Of a stretch of DNA of 64,000 nt, positions 38,331 to 46,186 are shown piece by piece (position 1 is the first letter of the stretch; the number at the start of each line of letters is the position of its first letter). The notes beneath the pieces are model-generated. The model had not been told where the DNA came from. It made no database searches and saw nothing but the letters and a program-made list of their open reading frames with translations. Origin of the DNA: Sphingopyxis microcysteis (GTDB taxonomy: Bacteria; Pseudomonadota; Alphaproteobacteria; Sphingomonadales; Sphingomonadaceae); contig NZ_JAANYY010000002.1 in the NCBI RefSeq assembly GCF_012274265.1, positions 992,001 to 1,056,000 on the forward strand, read 5' to 3'. The position numbers and the translations under genes are program-made.

Positions 38331-39371
38331 TCAGTCCTTCAAAATCTTGGTCAGCGCGGTCGCGATGCGGACCGGACCGGGGAAATAGGCCCATTCCAGG
38401 CTGTGCGGATAGGGCGTGTCAAAGCCGGTGACGCGCTCGACCGGCGCTTCGAGGTGGTAAAAGCAGCGTTCCTGTACCAGCGCGGCCAGTTCGGCGCCAA
38501 AACCCGAGGTGCGCGTCGCTTCGTGGATCACCAGACAGCGCCCGGTCTTCTTCACCGATGCCTCGATCGCGTCGATATCGAGCGGAAGAAGCGTCCTAAG
38601 ATCAATGATTTCTGCATCGACCTTCAATTCTTCCACAATAGTTTTCACGACGTGGACCATGGTACCATAGGCGAGCACGGTCAGCGCCTCGCCCTCGCGC
38701 ACCGTCGCGGCCTTCCCAAGCTCGATCCGATAATGCCCCTCGGGCACCGCGCTCGCCGCGTGTTTGGACCATGGCTCGACCGGGCGGTCATAATAGCCGC
38801 TGAACGGACCGTTATAGATGCGCTTGGGTTCGAGGAAGACGACCGGGTCATTGTCCTCGATCGCCGCGATCAACAGGCCTTTTGCGTCGTAGGGATTGGA
38901 GGGGATCACGGTTTTCACGCCGCAAATATGCGTCATGATCGATTCGGGCGACTGGCTGTGCGTCTGGCCGCCGAAAATGCCGCCACCGAATGGCGTACGA
39001 ACCGTCATCGGACAGATGAAATCTGCCGCGGAGCGATAGCGCAGCCGCGCCGCTTCGCTGACCAACTGGTCGAGCCCGGGATAGATGTAGTCGGCAAACT
39101 GGATCTCGGGTACCGGACGCAGGCCATAGGCGCCCATGCCGACCGCGACCCCGATGATCCCGCATTCGTTGATCGGGGTATCGAAAACGCGCGTTTTCCC
39201 ATGTTTTTTCTGCAATCCCGCAGTCGCGCGGAACACGCCGCCGAAAAAGCCGACGTCCTCGCCCATCACAACGACATTGCTGTCGCGTTCGAGCATCACG
39301 TCCATCGCGCTGTTGATCGCCTCGATCATGTTCATGGTCTTGGTCGCAGTCATCGTGTCGGCGCTCATCAT
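38331..39371 (-). CDS. bkdA2: Branched-chain 2-oxoacid dehydrogenase E1 beta
   Basis: 346-aa transketolase-like beta subunit. Conserved parts are 'NVVVMGEDVGFFGGVFRATA' near residue 35, 'VFDTPINECGIIGVAVGMGA', 'PFGGGIFGGQTHSQSPES' and 'GRCLVIHEATRTSGFGAELA'. Two ATGs in tandem are available; the first (39371) overlaps the E1alpha stop (ATGA), the second is 39368. It works with E1alpha to decarboxylate 2-oxoacids from Leu, Ile and Val. Confidence 0.95.
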   Translation of the reverse strand: MMSADTMTATKTMNMIEAINSAMDVMLERDSNVVVMGEDVGFFGGVFRATAGLQKKHGKTRVFDTPINECGIIGVAVGMGAYGLRPVPEIQFADYIYPGLDQLVSEAARLRYRSAADFICPMTVRTPFGGGIFGGQTHSQSPESIMTHICGVKTVIPSNPYDAKGLLIAAIEDNDPVVFLEPKRIYNGPFSGYYDRPVEPWSKHAASAVPEGHYRIELGKAATVREGEALTVLAYGTMVHVVKTIVEELKVDAEIIDLRTLLPLDIDAIEASVKKTGRCLVIHEATRTSGFGAELAALVQERCFYHLEAPVERVTGFDTPYPHSLEWAYFPGPVRIATALTKILKD

Positions 39372-40663
39372 TCGGGCTTCCAGTCGGGGCCGAACTTCGC
39401 TTCCTGTTCGGCGAGCATCTGCGCGCATTGTTCCTTCAGGTGCCAGGGCATGTCTTCGAACACGTCCTGGAACATCGTCTCGAACGGTTGGTGCATGCCA
39501 TGCCCCAAAATACCAAGCTTTTCCGATTGCTTCTGCGTCGTTTTTACCAAATCTTCGAGTTCAGCCCGCTGCGCCTCATGCCGTTCGCCATCCCATTCGC
39601 CCAGCGTTTCGAGATGCTGGCGCAAACGCACGATCGGATCGCCAAACGGCCATGCCGAGGCTTCATCGGCGGGGCGATAGGCGCTCGGGTCGTCCGACGT
39701 GCTATGCCCTTCGCTGCGATAGGTGAAATGCTCGATCAACGTCGGCCCGCTGTTGGTCCGGGCGCGATCCGCGGCCCATTGCGTCGCGGCATAGACCGCC
39801 AGCGGGTCATTGCCATCGACCCGCAGCCCGGCAATCCCGTAACCCACGGCGCGCGCTGCAAAGGTCGTGCGCTCGCCGCCGGCAAAGCCCGAAAAGCTGG
39901 AGATCGCCCACTGGTTGTTGACGACATTGAAAATGACCGGCGCGTTATAGACCGTCGCAAAGGTCAATGCCGAGTGGAAGTCCCCCTCGGCCGACGACCC
40001 CTCGCCGCACCACACCGTCGCGATGCGGCTGTCGCCCTTGGAAGCCGACGCCATCGCCCAGCCCACCGCCTGCGGATATTGCGTCGCGAGGTTACCCGAC
40101 ACGCTGAAGAACCCATGCTCGGGCGCCGAGTACATGATCGGCAGCTGGCGTCCGAGCAGATGATCGCCGCGATTCGAATAAATCTGGTTCATCATCTGGA
40201 TCAGCGGATAGTCGCGCGCGATCAAAATGCCCTGCTGGCGATAGCTGGGGAAGCACATGTCGCCGCGATCGAGCGCCATGGTCGAGGCGACCGATGTCGC
40301 CTCTTCGCCGGTGCATTTCATGTAGAAGCTGGTCTTGCCCTGCCGCTGGGCGCGGAACATGCGGTCGTCGAAGGCGCGGACCAGCATCATGTAGCGCAGC
40401 ATCGTGCGCAGCCGCTCGGGGCTCAGCTTGGGATCCCACTGGCCCTTGGCCTGCCCGTCAAAATCGAGCACACGGACGAGGCCGTAGCACAGGTCGCGCA
40501 TAGCATCGGGCTTCGTCGCTTCGCCTGGACGCGGCGTCGCATCGACCGCGGGAACGACAATATCGCCAAAATCAGGCGTGTCGCCCGGGCGATAGCGCGG
40601 TTCGGGGATATGAAGCGACAGCGGCTGCAGATTGCTCGCCGGGCGCCGGTCCGTTTCGGGCAT
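39368..40663 (-). CDS. bkdA1: Branched-chain 2-oxoacid dehydrogenase E1 alpha
   Basis: 431-aa thiamine-diphosphate subunit. The TPP motif 'VWCGEGSSAEGDFHSALTFA' and 'NNQWAISSFSGFAGGERTTF' are present. The phosphorylation-loop-like 'FTYRSEGHSTSDDPSAYRP' is typical of BCKDH rather than pyruvate dehydrogenase. The N-terminal 50 residues are a Pro-rich extension. It is the first gene of a three-gene operon. No E3 (lpd) gene lies beside it, so a shared E3 must be encoded elsewhere. Confidence 0.95.
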   Translation of the reverse strand: MPETDRRPASNLQPLSLHIPEPRYRPGDTPDFGDIVVPAVDATPRPGEATKPDAMRDLCYGLVRVLDFDGQAKGQWDPKLSPERLRTMLRYMMLVRAFDDRMFRAQRQGKTSFYMKCTGEEATSVASTMALDRGDMCFPSYRQQGILIARDYPLIQMMNQIYSNRGDHLLGRQLPIMYSAPEHGFFSVSGNLATQYPQAVGWAMASASKGDSRIATVWCGEGSSAEGDFHSALTFATVYNAPVIFNVVNNQWAISSFSGFAGGERTTFAARAVGYGIAGLRVDGNDPLAVYAATQWAADRARTNSGPTLIEHFTYRSEGHSTSDDPSAYRPADEASAWPFGDPIVRLRQHLETLGEWDGERHEAQRAELEDLVKTTQKQSEKLGILGHGMHQPFETMFQDVFEDMPWHLKEQCAQMLAEQEAKFGPDWKPE

Positions 40664-40756
40664 ATCGTCTTCCCATTGCGGCGCGAATCAGCGCCTAGTT
40701 ATATTTCAGCGTGGCGACATATTATTTCGATCGCCATATGAATGCAACGCTAGCGA

Positions 40757-41692
40757 TCACACCGCTACCGGTGCCGAAATATGTGCCTGCGGCGTATAAG
40801 CTTCGACCGCGAAGTCATCGAAGTTATAGTCAAAAATGCTGTCAGCACGGCGCAAGATCCGAAGCTTTGGCGCGCCCGCCGGGGTGCGCCCCATTTGCTG
40901 TTCGACCAGTTCGGCGTGGTTGAGATAGAGATGCACGTCACCCCCGGTCCACACCAGTTCATGCGCGTGCAGGCCGCACTGGTCGGCAACCATGCGGGTC
41001 AGCAGCGCGGCCTCGAATATATTGAACGCAAAACCAAGCCCCAGATCGCACGAACGCTGGAACAACAGGCACGACAGCCCGCCGTCGCTGCGCACGTGGA
41101 ACTGATAGGTCATATGGCACGGCGGCAACGCCATGCGGTCGAGATCGGCGACATTCCAGCCGGTGAAAATATGCCGACGCGACCCCGGATTGTTCCGCAG
41201 CCCGTCGATCAGCGCCGCAATCTGGTTGTGCCCCTGGCTTGTGCGGCGGAACAGACCCTCGCCCGCAGGCTCGTAGCGCGGCCAGTTGACCCATTGATGG
41301 CCATAAACGGGACCAAGATCGCCCCATTGCGCGGCAAAGTCGTCATCGGCGATGATCCGCGCCTCGAATTCCTCGGCGCTGATCGCCTCGCCCGTCGTCT
41401 TGCGATATTTTTCGAGCGGCCAGTCGGTCCAGATCTTGACGCCTTGCGAGACGAGCGAACGGATATTGGTATCGCCGGTCAGGAACCACAACAGCTCGCG
41501 CAGCGCCGTTTTCCAATAGACGCGCTTGGTCGTCAGCAAAGGAATTGCGTCGTCCTTCAGCGAGAATCGCATCGTTTCGCCGAACAGCGACCGCGTTCCG
41601 ACTCCGGTTCGATCGACCCGCTCGTCGCCTTCGACCCAGATGCGGCGCATCAGGTCGAGATATTGCAGTTCATAATGGATGGACTCGGCCAA
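40757..41692 (-). CDS. thyA: Thymidylate synthase (probable TTG start)
   Basis: 311-aa folate-dependent enzyme making dTMP. Motifs are 'DRTGVGTRSLFGETMRFSL' near residue 27, 'RRHIFTGWNVADLDRMALPP' with the catalytic Cys in the following 'CHMTYQFHV', 'LLFQRSCDLGLGFAFNIFEA' and 'GGDVHLYLNHAELV'. No ATG or GTG lies at the expected N-terminus. A TTG at 41692 is preceded by GGGAG and gives the natural protein (MAESIHYELQYL). Upstream in-frame sequence is open for nearly 200 codons but lies antisense to the RadC-like gene and is not credible. Confidence 0.92.
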   Translation of the reverse strand: MAESIHYELQYLDLMRRIWVEGDERVDRTGVGTRSLFGETMRFSLKDDAIPLLTTKRVYWKTALRELLWFLTGDTNIRSLVSQGVKIWTDWPLEKYRKTTGEAISAEEFEARIIADDDFAAQWGDLGPVYGHQWVNWPRYEPAGEGLFRRTSQGHNQIAALIDGLRNNPGSRRHIFTGWNVADLDRMALPPCHMTYQFHVRSDGGLSCLLFQRSCDLGLGFAFNIFEAALLTRMVADQCGLHAHELVWTGGDVHLYLNHAELVEQQMGRTPAGAPKLRILRRADSIFDYNFDDFAVEAYTPQAHISAPVAV

Positions 41693-41821
41693 GACTCGCT
41701 CCCGTTTTGGTCGCTCTTTGCTAGGCCGCGCGCGCCATGCGGACAAGGGCGCAACGGGGATGCGCGCAGAAAGGGTCCAATGCGGCGCAGTCGTCGATTG
41801 GCGCGCGCGCGCGCGACGCAC

Positions 41822-42262
41822 ATGGCATATTCCATGACCCTGCTCGCCCCCATCGACCCGCCCGCCGTTCCATCGGAAATGGCGGGCTATGTCGCTTGCG
41901 ATGCCGAAGACGACATCGCGCGGCATCTTTTGCGCCCGCATTTTGCCGCTGACCGCGAAACGCTGCTGTTGGCTGGGTTTGACGTGTTTGACCGGCTCGT
42001 TCGCGTCGAACGCACCGGTGGCGACAACGCCATCCGCTGCATCATCCCGCCGCGCTGCTGGCGCGGCCTGATCAGCAGCGGGGTCGTCGCGGTGATCATG
42101 GCGCACAACCACCCGTCGGGCGATCCCCGCCCGAGCGCCGCCGACACGCGGACGACACAGGAAACGGCGCATTTTCTGCGCACCATGGACATCGAGCTGG
42201 TCGATCATCTGATATTCGTTGCGGACGGGCATTTCAGTTTTCGAAGTGCCGAAATGCTCTAG
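41822..42262 (+). CDS. RadC-like JAB/MPN domain protein (short form)
   Basis: About 146 aa. The C-terminal part is a RadC/JAB metalloprotease-like domain with the zinc-site motif 'MAHNHPSGDPRPSAADTRTT' and 'ELVDHLIFVADGHFSFRSA'. It lacks the N-terminal helix-hairpin-helix part of full RadC (usually about 220 aa). The start is uncertain: ATG at 41822 or 41834, neither with a good ribosome binding site. An alternating GC run of 15 bases lies just upstream (41799-41813). It is divergent from thyA. The biological role of RadC proteins is unresolved. Confidence 0.8.
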   Translation: MAYSMTLLAPIDPPAVPSEMAGYVACDAEDDIARHLLRPHFAADRETLLLAGFDVFDRLVRVERTGGDNAIRCIIPPRCWRGLISSGVVAVIMAHNHPSGDPRPSAADTRTTQETAHFLRTMDIELVDHLIFVADGHFSFRSAEML

Positions 42263-42369
42263 TTGCGGCAATCCAGATCAATGTGCCGATTGGCGCTTGA
42301 AGTTCGCCGATTGCGCGTCTAGAGGACCGCCCTGCCTTCGCGGCGACCCCGGTCGGCGCGCAGATCGGT

Positions 42370-42446
42370 CGGGGAGTAGCTCAGCCTGGTAGAGCACTGT
42401 CTTCGGGAGGCAGGGGCCGGAGGTTCGAATCCTCTCTCCCCGACCA
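42370..42446 (+). tRNA. tRNA-Pro (CGG)
   Basis: Complete cloverleaf: acceptor CGGGGAG/CTCCCCG, D-arm GCTCAGCCTGGTAGAGC, anticodon loop TTCGGGA (anticodon CGG), T-arm GGAGGTTCGAATCCTCT and encoded CCA at 42444-42446. Confidence 0.97.
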
Positions 42447-42482
42447 ATTTCTTCGCATATTGCAGATTCTGCACCGTCGCTT

Positions 42483-42511
42483 CTTGTAAATCGGCGCACA
42501 GCACCCTAGAT
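42483..42511 (+). promoter_or_regulatory. Predicted promoter for the candidate sRNA
   Basis: A -35-like CTTGTA at 42483-42488 and a -10-like CTAGAT at 42506-42511 are separated by exactly 17 bases. They start about 36 bases after tRNA-Pro and point into the hairpin-rich stretch that ends in a strong terminator. The match to consensus is moderate. Confidence 0.5.
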
Positions 42512-42517
42512 TTGTTC

Positions 42518-42631
42518 TACGCCGCCGTGGTTTTCCCCCTTTCCACCGCGGCCAGCGTCCCGCCAGCTTTGGCGTGGCGCGTCCTCCCTGGACCCTGGCC
42601 ACCTCGTACTTCGGTACGGGGTGGTTTTTTA
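42518..42631 (+). ncRNA. Candidate small RNA with anti-Shine-Dalgarno motif
   Basis: About 114 bases with no coding potential but with ordered structure. Hairpin 1 pairs CCGCCGTGG (42522-42530) with CCACCGCGG (42543-42551), 8 of 9 pairs, around a loop with CCCCC. Hairpin 2 pairs CGCCA with TGGCG (42560-42574). A single-stranded GTCCTCCCTGG at 42581-42591 contains the anti-Shine-Dalgarno core CCTCC. The last hairpin is a terminator. This layout resembles alphaproteobacterial anti-SD sRNAs (the ar14/CCUCC-motif class), but homology is not proven. Confidence 0.5.
42599..42631 (+). terminator. Rho-independent terminator with UUCG tetraloop
   Basis: CCACC-T-CGTAC and GTACG-G-GGTGG form an 11-bp stem (one G-U pair) closed by the stable C(TTCG)G tetraloop, followed by six T. 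The T-run overlaps the stop codon of the convergent hutG-like gene by two bases. It ends transcription coming from the tRNA-Pro/sRNA side. Confidence 0.92.
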
Positions 42632-43504
42632 TTCAGCGGCCTGAATATTGGCGTCGGGCATCGGACGTGCGCGCGCCGCCGCGCCTACCAGGTCGGCAAA
42701 CCATTGCGCGATTGTCGCAATTCGCGGGGCATCGGGCGCACGGTCAGGCGTCAGATACAGGCGCCGGTCGATCTCGATCTGCACCGCGTGGACCGCGTGT
42801 CCCGGATTGCCATGCGTGCGGATGATATGTCCGCCCGCATAGGGCTGGTTGCGCGACACCGGCTCGCCCAGGCGTTCGGCTGCCTCCAGCACCAGGTCAA
42901 CCAGCCACCCCGCCGACGTCACCCCGAAATGATCGCCGACGACGATCCGCGCGCCATGGCCCGGTTGGCCAATCGGAATCGACGGCATCGAGTGCAGATC
43001 GAACAGGATGGCGTAGCCGAACCGCTCACGCGCCGCCGCCAAAGCTGCCGCGAGTGCGGCATGATAGGGTCGGTGAAAGGAATCGAGCCGCCATTGCAGC
43101 GCCGCCTGATCGATCGGCAGTTTCCAGAGCGGCCCGCAATCGGCCAGCCGCGTCGGGACGACGCCAAGGCCGGCGCGCTCCTTGCGCCCCGGGGCCGAAA
43201 ATTGCGCGCGTAGCGGCATCGCGACTTCGCCCGGCGCCATCTGCCCCTCGCCGCGATTGCAGTCGGCGACGGCGCGCGCCCACAGACCGTGGACGATCGT
43301 CGCGCCGGCATCGACGGCTCCGCGCGCGATCAAGTCGCACCAACTATCTTCCAGTCGCTCCAGATCGCCCTTCCCGACGCGCGCCGCTGCCAGGATTTCG
43401 GGAGGATATATCCGTCCCGCGTGCGGCACCGAAACGACCACCGGACCGATGGCCGAAGGGCGGTCGACGGCGATGGCGGTCGACGGGGGAGCGCGGGAGA
43501 GCAT
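42629..43504 (-). CDS. N-formylglutamate amidohydrolase family protein
   Basis: 291-aa zinc hydrolase family (HutG/FGase). Features are 'VVVSVPHAGRIYPPEILAAA' near residue 22, the acidic/His sites 'LEDSWCDLIARGAVDAGATI' and 'ILFDLHSMPSIPIGQPGHGA', and the late 'HAVQIEIDRRLYL'. The ATG at 43504 is the likely start. The gene lies divergently beside cpdR, an arrangement I recall from other alphaproteobacteria. No other hut genes are nearby, so a role outside histidine catabolism is possible. Confidence 0.85.
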   Translation of the reverse strand: MLSRAPPSTAIAVDRPSAIGPVVVSVPHAGRIYPPEILAAARVGKGDLERLEDSWCDLIARGAVDAGATIVHGLWARAVADCNRGEGQMAPGEVAMPLRAQFSAPGRKERAGLGVVPTRLADCGPLWKLPIDQAALQWRLDSFHRPYHAALAAALAAARERFGYAILFDLHSMPSIPIGQPGHGARIVVGDHFGVTSAGWLVDLVLEAAERLGEPVSRNQPYAGGHIIRTHGNPGHAVHAVQIEIDRRLYLTPDRAPDAPRIATIAQWFADLVGAAARARPMPDANIQAAE

Positions 43505-43647
43505 GGACCATGGGTGGCAAAAAAAGCGCGACGAATCCAGCGTCGCCAAGTCAATTTGTTAAATCTCTGCCGCTATGGCAGACGTGGAATTAAGGATAGG
43601 GTCGACCGGAACCGGCCGTATCGAGCGACCAGGGGACAGATTTTCAT

Positions 43648-44025
43648 ATGATTCGTATTCTTCTGGCCGAGGATGATGACGTGATGCGCGAATATCTTGC
43701 GCGGGCGCTGACCAGCGCCGGCTATCACGTCACCGCCGTCGATCGCGGCACCGCCGCGGTTCCCTACATCGATTCGGGAACCTTCGACCTGCTGCTGTCC
43801 GACATTGTCATGCCCGAAATGGATGGAATCGAGCTTGCGCAGCACACCGCCAAGGTCGCGCCGCAAACGCAGGTGATGTTCATCACCGGCTTTGCCGCCG
43901 TGTCGCTGCGCGCCGAAGAAAATGTGCCGCAAGCGAAACTCTTGTCAAAGCCGTTTCACCTCAAAGATCTCGTGCGCGAAGTCGACAATCTGTTCGGCCG
44001 CGCCGATCGGTCGAGCCAACAATAA
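43648..44025 (+). CDS. cpdR: Single-domain response regulator CpdR
   Basis: 125-aa receiver domain without output. Phosphoacceptor Asp52 is in 'FDLLLSDIVMPEMDGIELAQ', the acidic pocket is 'LLAEDDDVM' and the conserved Lys is in 'LLSKPFHLKDLVREVDNL'. In Caulobacter CpdR recruits ClpXP to the cell pole and primes degradation of cell-cycle proteins. The short length, sequence and tRNA-Val/FGase neighbourhood fit this assignment. Confidence 0.88.
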   Translation: MIRILLAEDDDVMREYLARALTSAGYHVTAVDRGTAAVPYIDSGTFDLLLSDIVMPEMDGIELAQHTAKVAPQTQVMFITGFAAVSLRAEENVPQAKLLSKPFHLKDLVREVDNLFGRADRSSQQ

Positions 44026-44095
44026 CGACATCATCCGCCGCGAAGGGGTTGCCAAGCGTGGCCGGGGATATTAGGGGGCCGTCACCCCAAGGGAT

Positions 44096-44170
44096 GGGCG
44101 TGTAGCTCAGTGGTAGAGCACTGTGTTGACATCGCAGGGGTCGCAAGTTCAATCCTTGCCACGCCCACCA
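44096..44170 (+). tRNA. tRNA-Val (GAC)
   Basis: Cloverleaf with acceptor GGGCGTG/CACGCCC, D-arm GCTCAGTGGTAGAGC, anticodon loop TTGACAT (GAC), T-arm GCAAGTTCAATCCTTGC and encoded CCA. A clear terminator follows three bases later. Confidence 0.97.
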
Positions 44171-44172
44171 TT

Positions 44173-44210
44173 AAAAACGCCGCCACCCACCCGGGTTGGC
44201 GGCGTTTTTG
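44173..44210 (+). terminator. Rho-independent terminator after tRNA-Val
   Basis: AACGCCGCCA (44176-44185) pairs with TGGCGGCGTT (44197-44206), and the T-run continues to 44209. It would end the cpdR/tRNA-Val transcript. Confidence 0.93.
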
Positions 44211-44253
44211 CTTTCGGCGTCAGCGGCACCCGAAACTGCCAAATGAGTTTCCC

Positions 44254-44358
44254 GTTCCCCTGCGAAGGCAGGGGTCCATCACCACCGCTATCGCTTTGCC
44301 GAGGCGCTCGCTGTATTTCGTAACGTCCGGTGATGGCCCCCTGCCTTCGCAGGGGAAC
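44254..44358. repeat. 105-bp inverted repeat element, family C
   Basis: Outer arms GTTCCCCTGCGAAGGCAGGG and CCCTGCCTTCGCAGGGGAAC are exact inverse copies. Each is itself palindromic (CCCTGC-GAAG-GCAGGG). The middle holds a smaller pair (TCCATCACC / GGTGATGGC). Its architecture matches the 78-bp family A elements, but with different arm sequence and a longer middle. It lies between tRNA-Val and a convergent SDR gene. Confidence 0.87.
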
Positions 44359-44385
44359 AGCTTTCACACTCAAAATCACATGAGC

Positions 44386-45177
44386 TCACGCCATCCCCTT
44401 CGCCAGATCGCCGCGCGACGCGTCGCCGACCTGGCTGCCGCCGTCGCAGTCGAGGATCGTGCCGGTGATATAGCCCGCGGCGGGCGAGCAGAGGAACACC
44501 GCCGATTCGGCGACCTCCTCGATCTTGCCCCAGCGCTTCATCGCGATGCGGTCGAAATGCGACTGGCGCGTCGCGGCATCGGGCGCGAGCCTTTTCATTC
44601 CTTCGGTATCGGCGATCGGCCCCGGCGAAATGCCGTTCACCCTGACCTCTGGTCCCCATTCGAGCGCGAGCACGCGAATCAACTGGTTGATCCCCGCCTT
44701 TGCCGCGCAAGCGTGCGCTTGCAGCGCCGACGCGTTGACCGCCTGCCCTGCCGTAATCGCGATCAGCGATGCACCCGGACGGTTAAGCAGGTCGTGACAG
44801 CCGCGAAAGACGTTGAAGGTGCCATTGAGGTCGATATCGACGACGGTACGAAAGGCATTCGCCGACATGCCGAGCGCGGGCGCCAGGAAATTGCCCGCCG
44901 CACCCGAAATCACGATGTCCATTGGTCCGAGCTGATCCGCGACCTGCTCCATCGCGCCGCGAATCGCCGCGTAATCGCGAACATCGGCCGACAGTCCGAT
45001 CGCGCCCGCGCCAATCTCCGCCGCTGCACGCGCCGCCTTGTCGGGGTCGCGCCCCGCCACCGCAACCCTGGCGCCCAGCTCGGCGAAACGCTTGGCAATC
45101 CCCAGATTGATGCCGCTCGTCCCCCCGGCAACGAACGCCGTTTTGCCCGCCAGCAAATTATCGCGGAATGTCGTCAT
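44386..45177 (-). CDS. SDR family oxidoreductase, peroxisomal-type 2,4-dienoyl-CoA reductase-like
   Basis: 263-aa short-chain dehydrogenase with the NADP-binding glycine motif 'TAFVAGGTSGINLGIAKRFA' near residue 14. The block 'LQAHACAAKAGINQLIRVLA' with 'EWGPEVRVNGISPGPIADTE' and 'GMKRLAP' resembles DECR2-type dienoyl-CoA reductases. In these the usual SDR Tyr four residues before the catalytic Lys is replaced; here it is Ala. GGGAG before the ATG at 45177 supports the start. Probable role in beta-oxidation of unsaturated fatty acids. Confidence 0.82.
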   Translation of the reverse strand: MTTFRDNLLAGKTAFVAGGTSGINLGIAKRFAELGARVAVAGRDPDKAARAAAEIGAGAIGLSADVRDYAAIRGAMEQVADQLGPMDIVISGAAGNFLAPALGMSANAFRTVVDIDLNGTFNVFRGCHDLLNRPGASLIAITAGQAVNASALQAHACAAKAGINQLIRVLALEWGPEVRVNGISPGPIADTEGMKRLAPDAATRQSHFDRIAMKRWGKIEEVAESAVFLCSPAAGYITGTILDCDGGSQVGDASRGDLAKGMA

Positions 45178-45272
45178 GCTGCTCTCCCTTGATCCGTCGC
45201 GGTAACGATCCGGGGTTGACGGATCGGAACCAGTCGCCTTTTGAAACTGGATCAGACAGCAAGGACGAACCG

Positions 45273-46142
45273 ATGGCAAGTGCCGGCCCCACCTCGAACA
45301 GCTTCATTTCGCAGCGGCTGAAGCTCCACTATGTCGACTGGGGCAATCGCGGCGCGCCCCCGCTGCTGCTTGTCCATGGTGGGCGCGACCATTGCCGCAA
45401 CTGGGACTGGGTCGCCGAAAAGCTGCGTGACCGTTATCACATCATCGCGCCGGACCTGCGCGGGCATGGCGACAGCGCATGGTCGCCCGACGGCAATTAC
45501 GCGATGGACGGCTTTGTCTATGATCTGGCTCAGCTGATCCATCAGCTCGATCTGGGACCGGTCAGCATCGTCGCGCATTCGATGGGCGGCAATATCGCGC
45601 TCCGCTATACCGGCCTTTATCCCGAAAATGTCAGCAAGCTGGTGGCGATCGAAGGGCTTGGCCCCTCCCCCAAGATCATCGCCGAGCGCGCCGCAAAGCC
45701 CTATGCCGAACGCTTTCGCAAATGGATCGACGACAAGCGGCAGGCCGCCGGGCGCACCCCGCGCCGCTATGCAACGCTCGACGACGCGCTGGCGCGGATG
45801 ATGAGCGAGAACGCCTATCTGACCGAAGCGCAGGCGCGCCACCTGACCATCCACGGCATCAGCCGCAACGAGGATGGCAGCTGGAGCTGGAAATTCGACA
45901 ATTACCTGAATGTCTGGCCCGCGTTCGACATGCCGCAGGACGACATTGCCGCGCTGTGGGGTGCGATCACCTGTCCCACCCTGTTGCTCTATGGCGCCAA
46001 CAGCTGGGCATCGAACCCCGAGCGCGATGGGCGTCTCGCCGCGTTCAACACCGCGAAGGTGATCGAGTTCGAAAATGCCGGCCACTGGCTGCACCACGAC
46101 CAGTTCGACCGGTTCATGTCCACGCTAGACGATTTCCTGTAA
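45273..46142 (+). CDS. Alpha/beta hydrolase
   Basis: 289-aa alpha/beta-hydrolase fold enzyme. Visible motifs are the oxyanion 'LLLVHGGRDHCRNWD', the nucleophile elbow 'IVAHSMGGNIALRYTGL' (Ser near residue 107) and the late catalytic His in 'ENAGHWLHHDQFDRF'. The cap region is about residues 140-220. AAGGA 7 bases before the ATG at 45273 fixes the start. The substrate is not predictable. It is divergent from the SDR gene 95 bases away. Confidence 0.85.
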   Translation: MASAGPTSNSFISQRLKLHYVDWGNRGAPPLLLVHGGRDHCRNWDWVAEKLRDRYHIIAPDLRGHGDSAWSPDGNYAMDGFVYDLAQLIHQLDLGPVSIVAHSMGGNIALRYTGLYPENVSKLVAIEGLGPSPKIIAERAAKPYAERFRKWIDDKRQAAGRTPRRYATLDDALARMMSENAYLTEAQARHLTIHGISRNEDGSWSWKFDNYLNVWPAFDMPQDDIAALWGAITCPTLLLYGANSWASNPERDGRLAAFNTAKVIEFENAGHWLHHDQFDRFMSTLDDFL

Positions 46143-46186
46143 ACCCGGCCCATTGGCGCGCAATGGCGCGCATTTTGGGGCAGAAG

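Noticed and set aside
41693..42271. N-terminal extension of thyA up to 42271
   Set aside because: It is antisense to the RadC-like gene and has no family similarity. The TTG at 41692 explains the protein.
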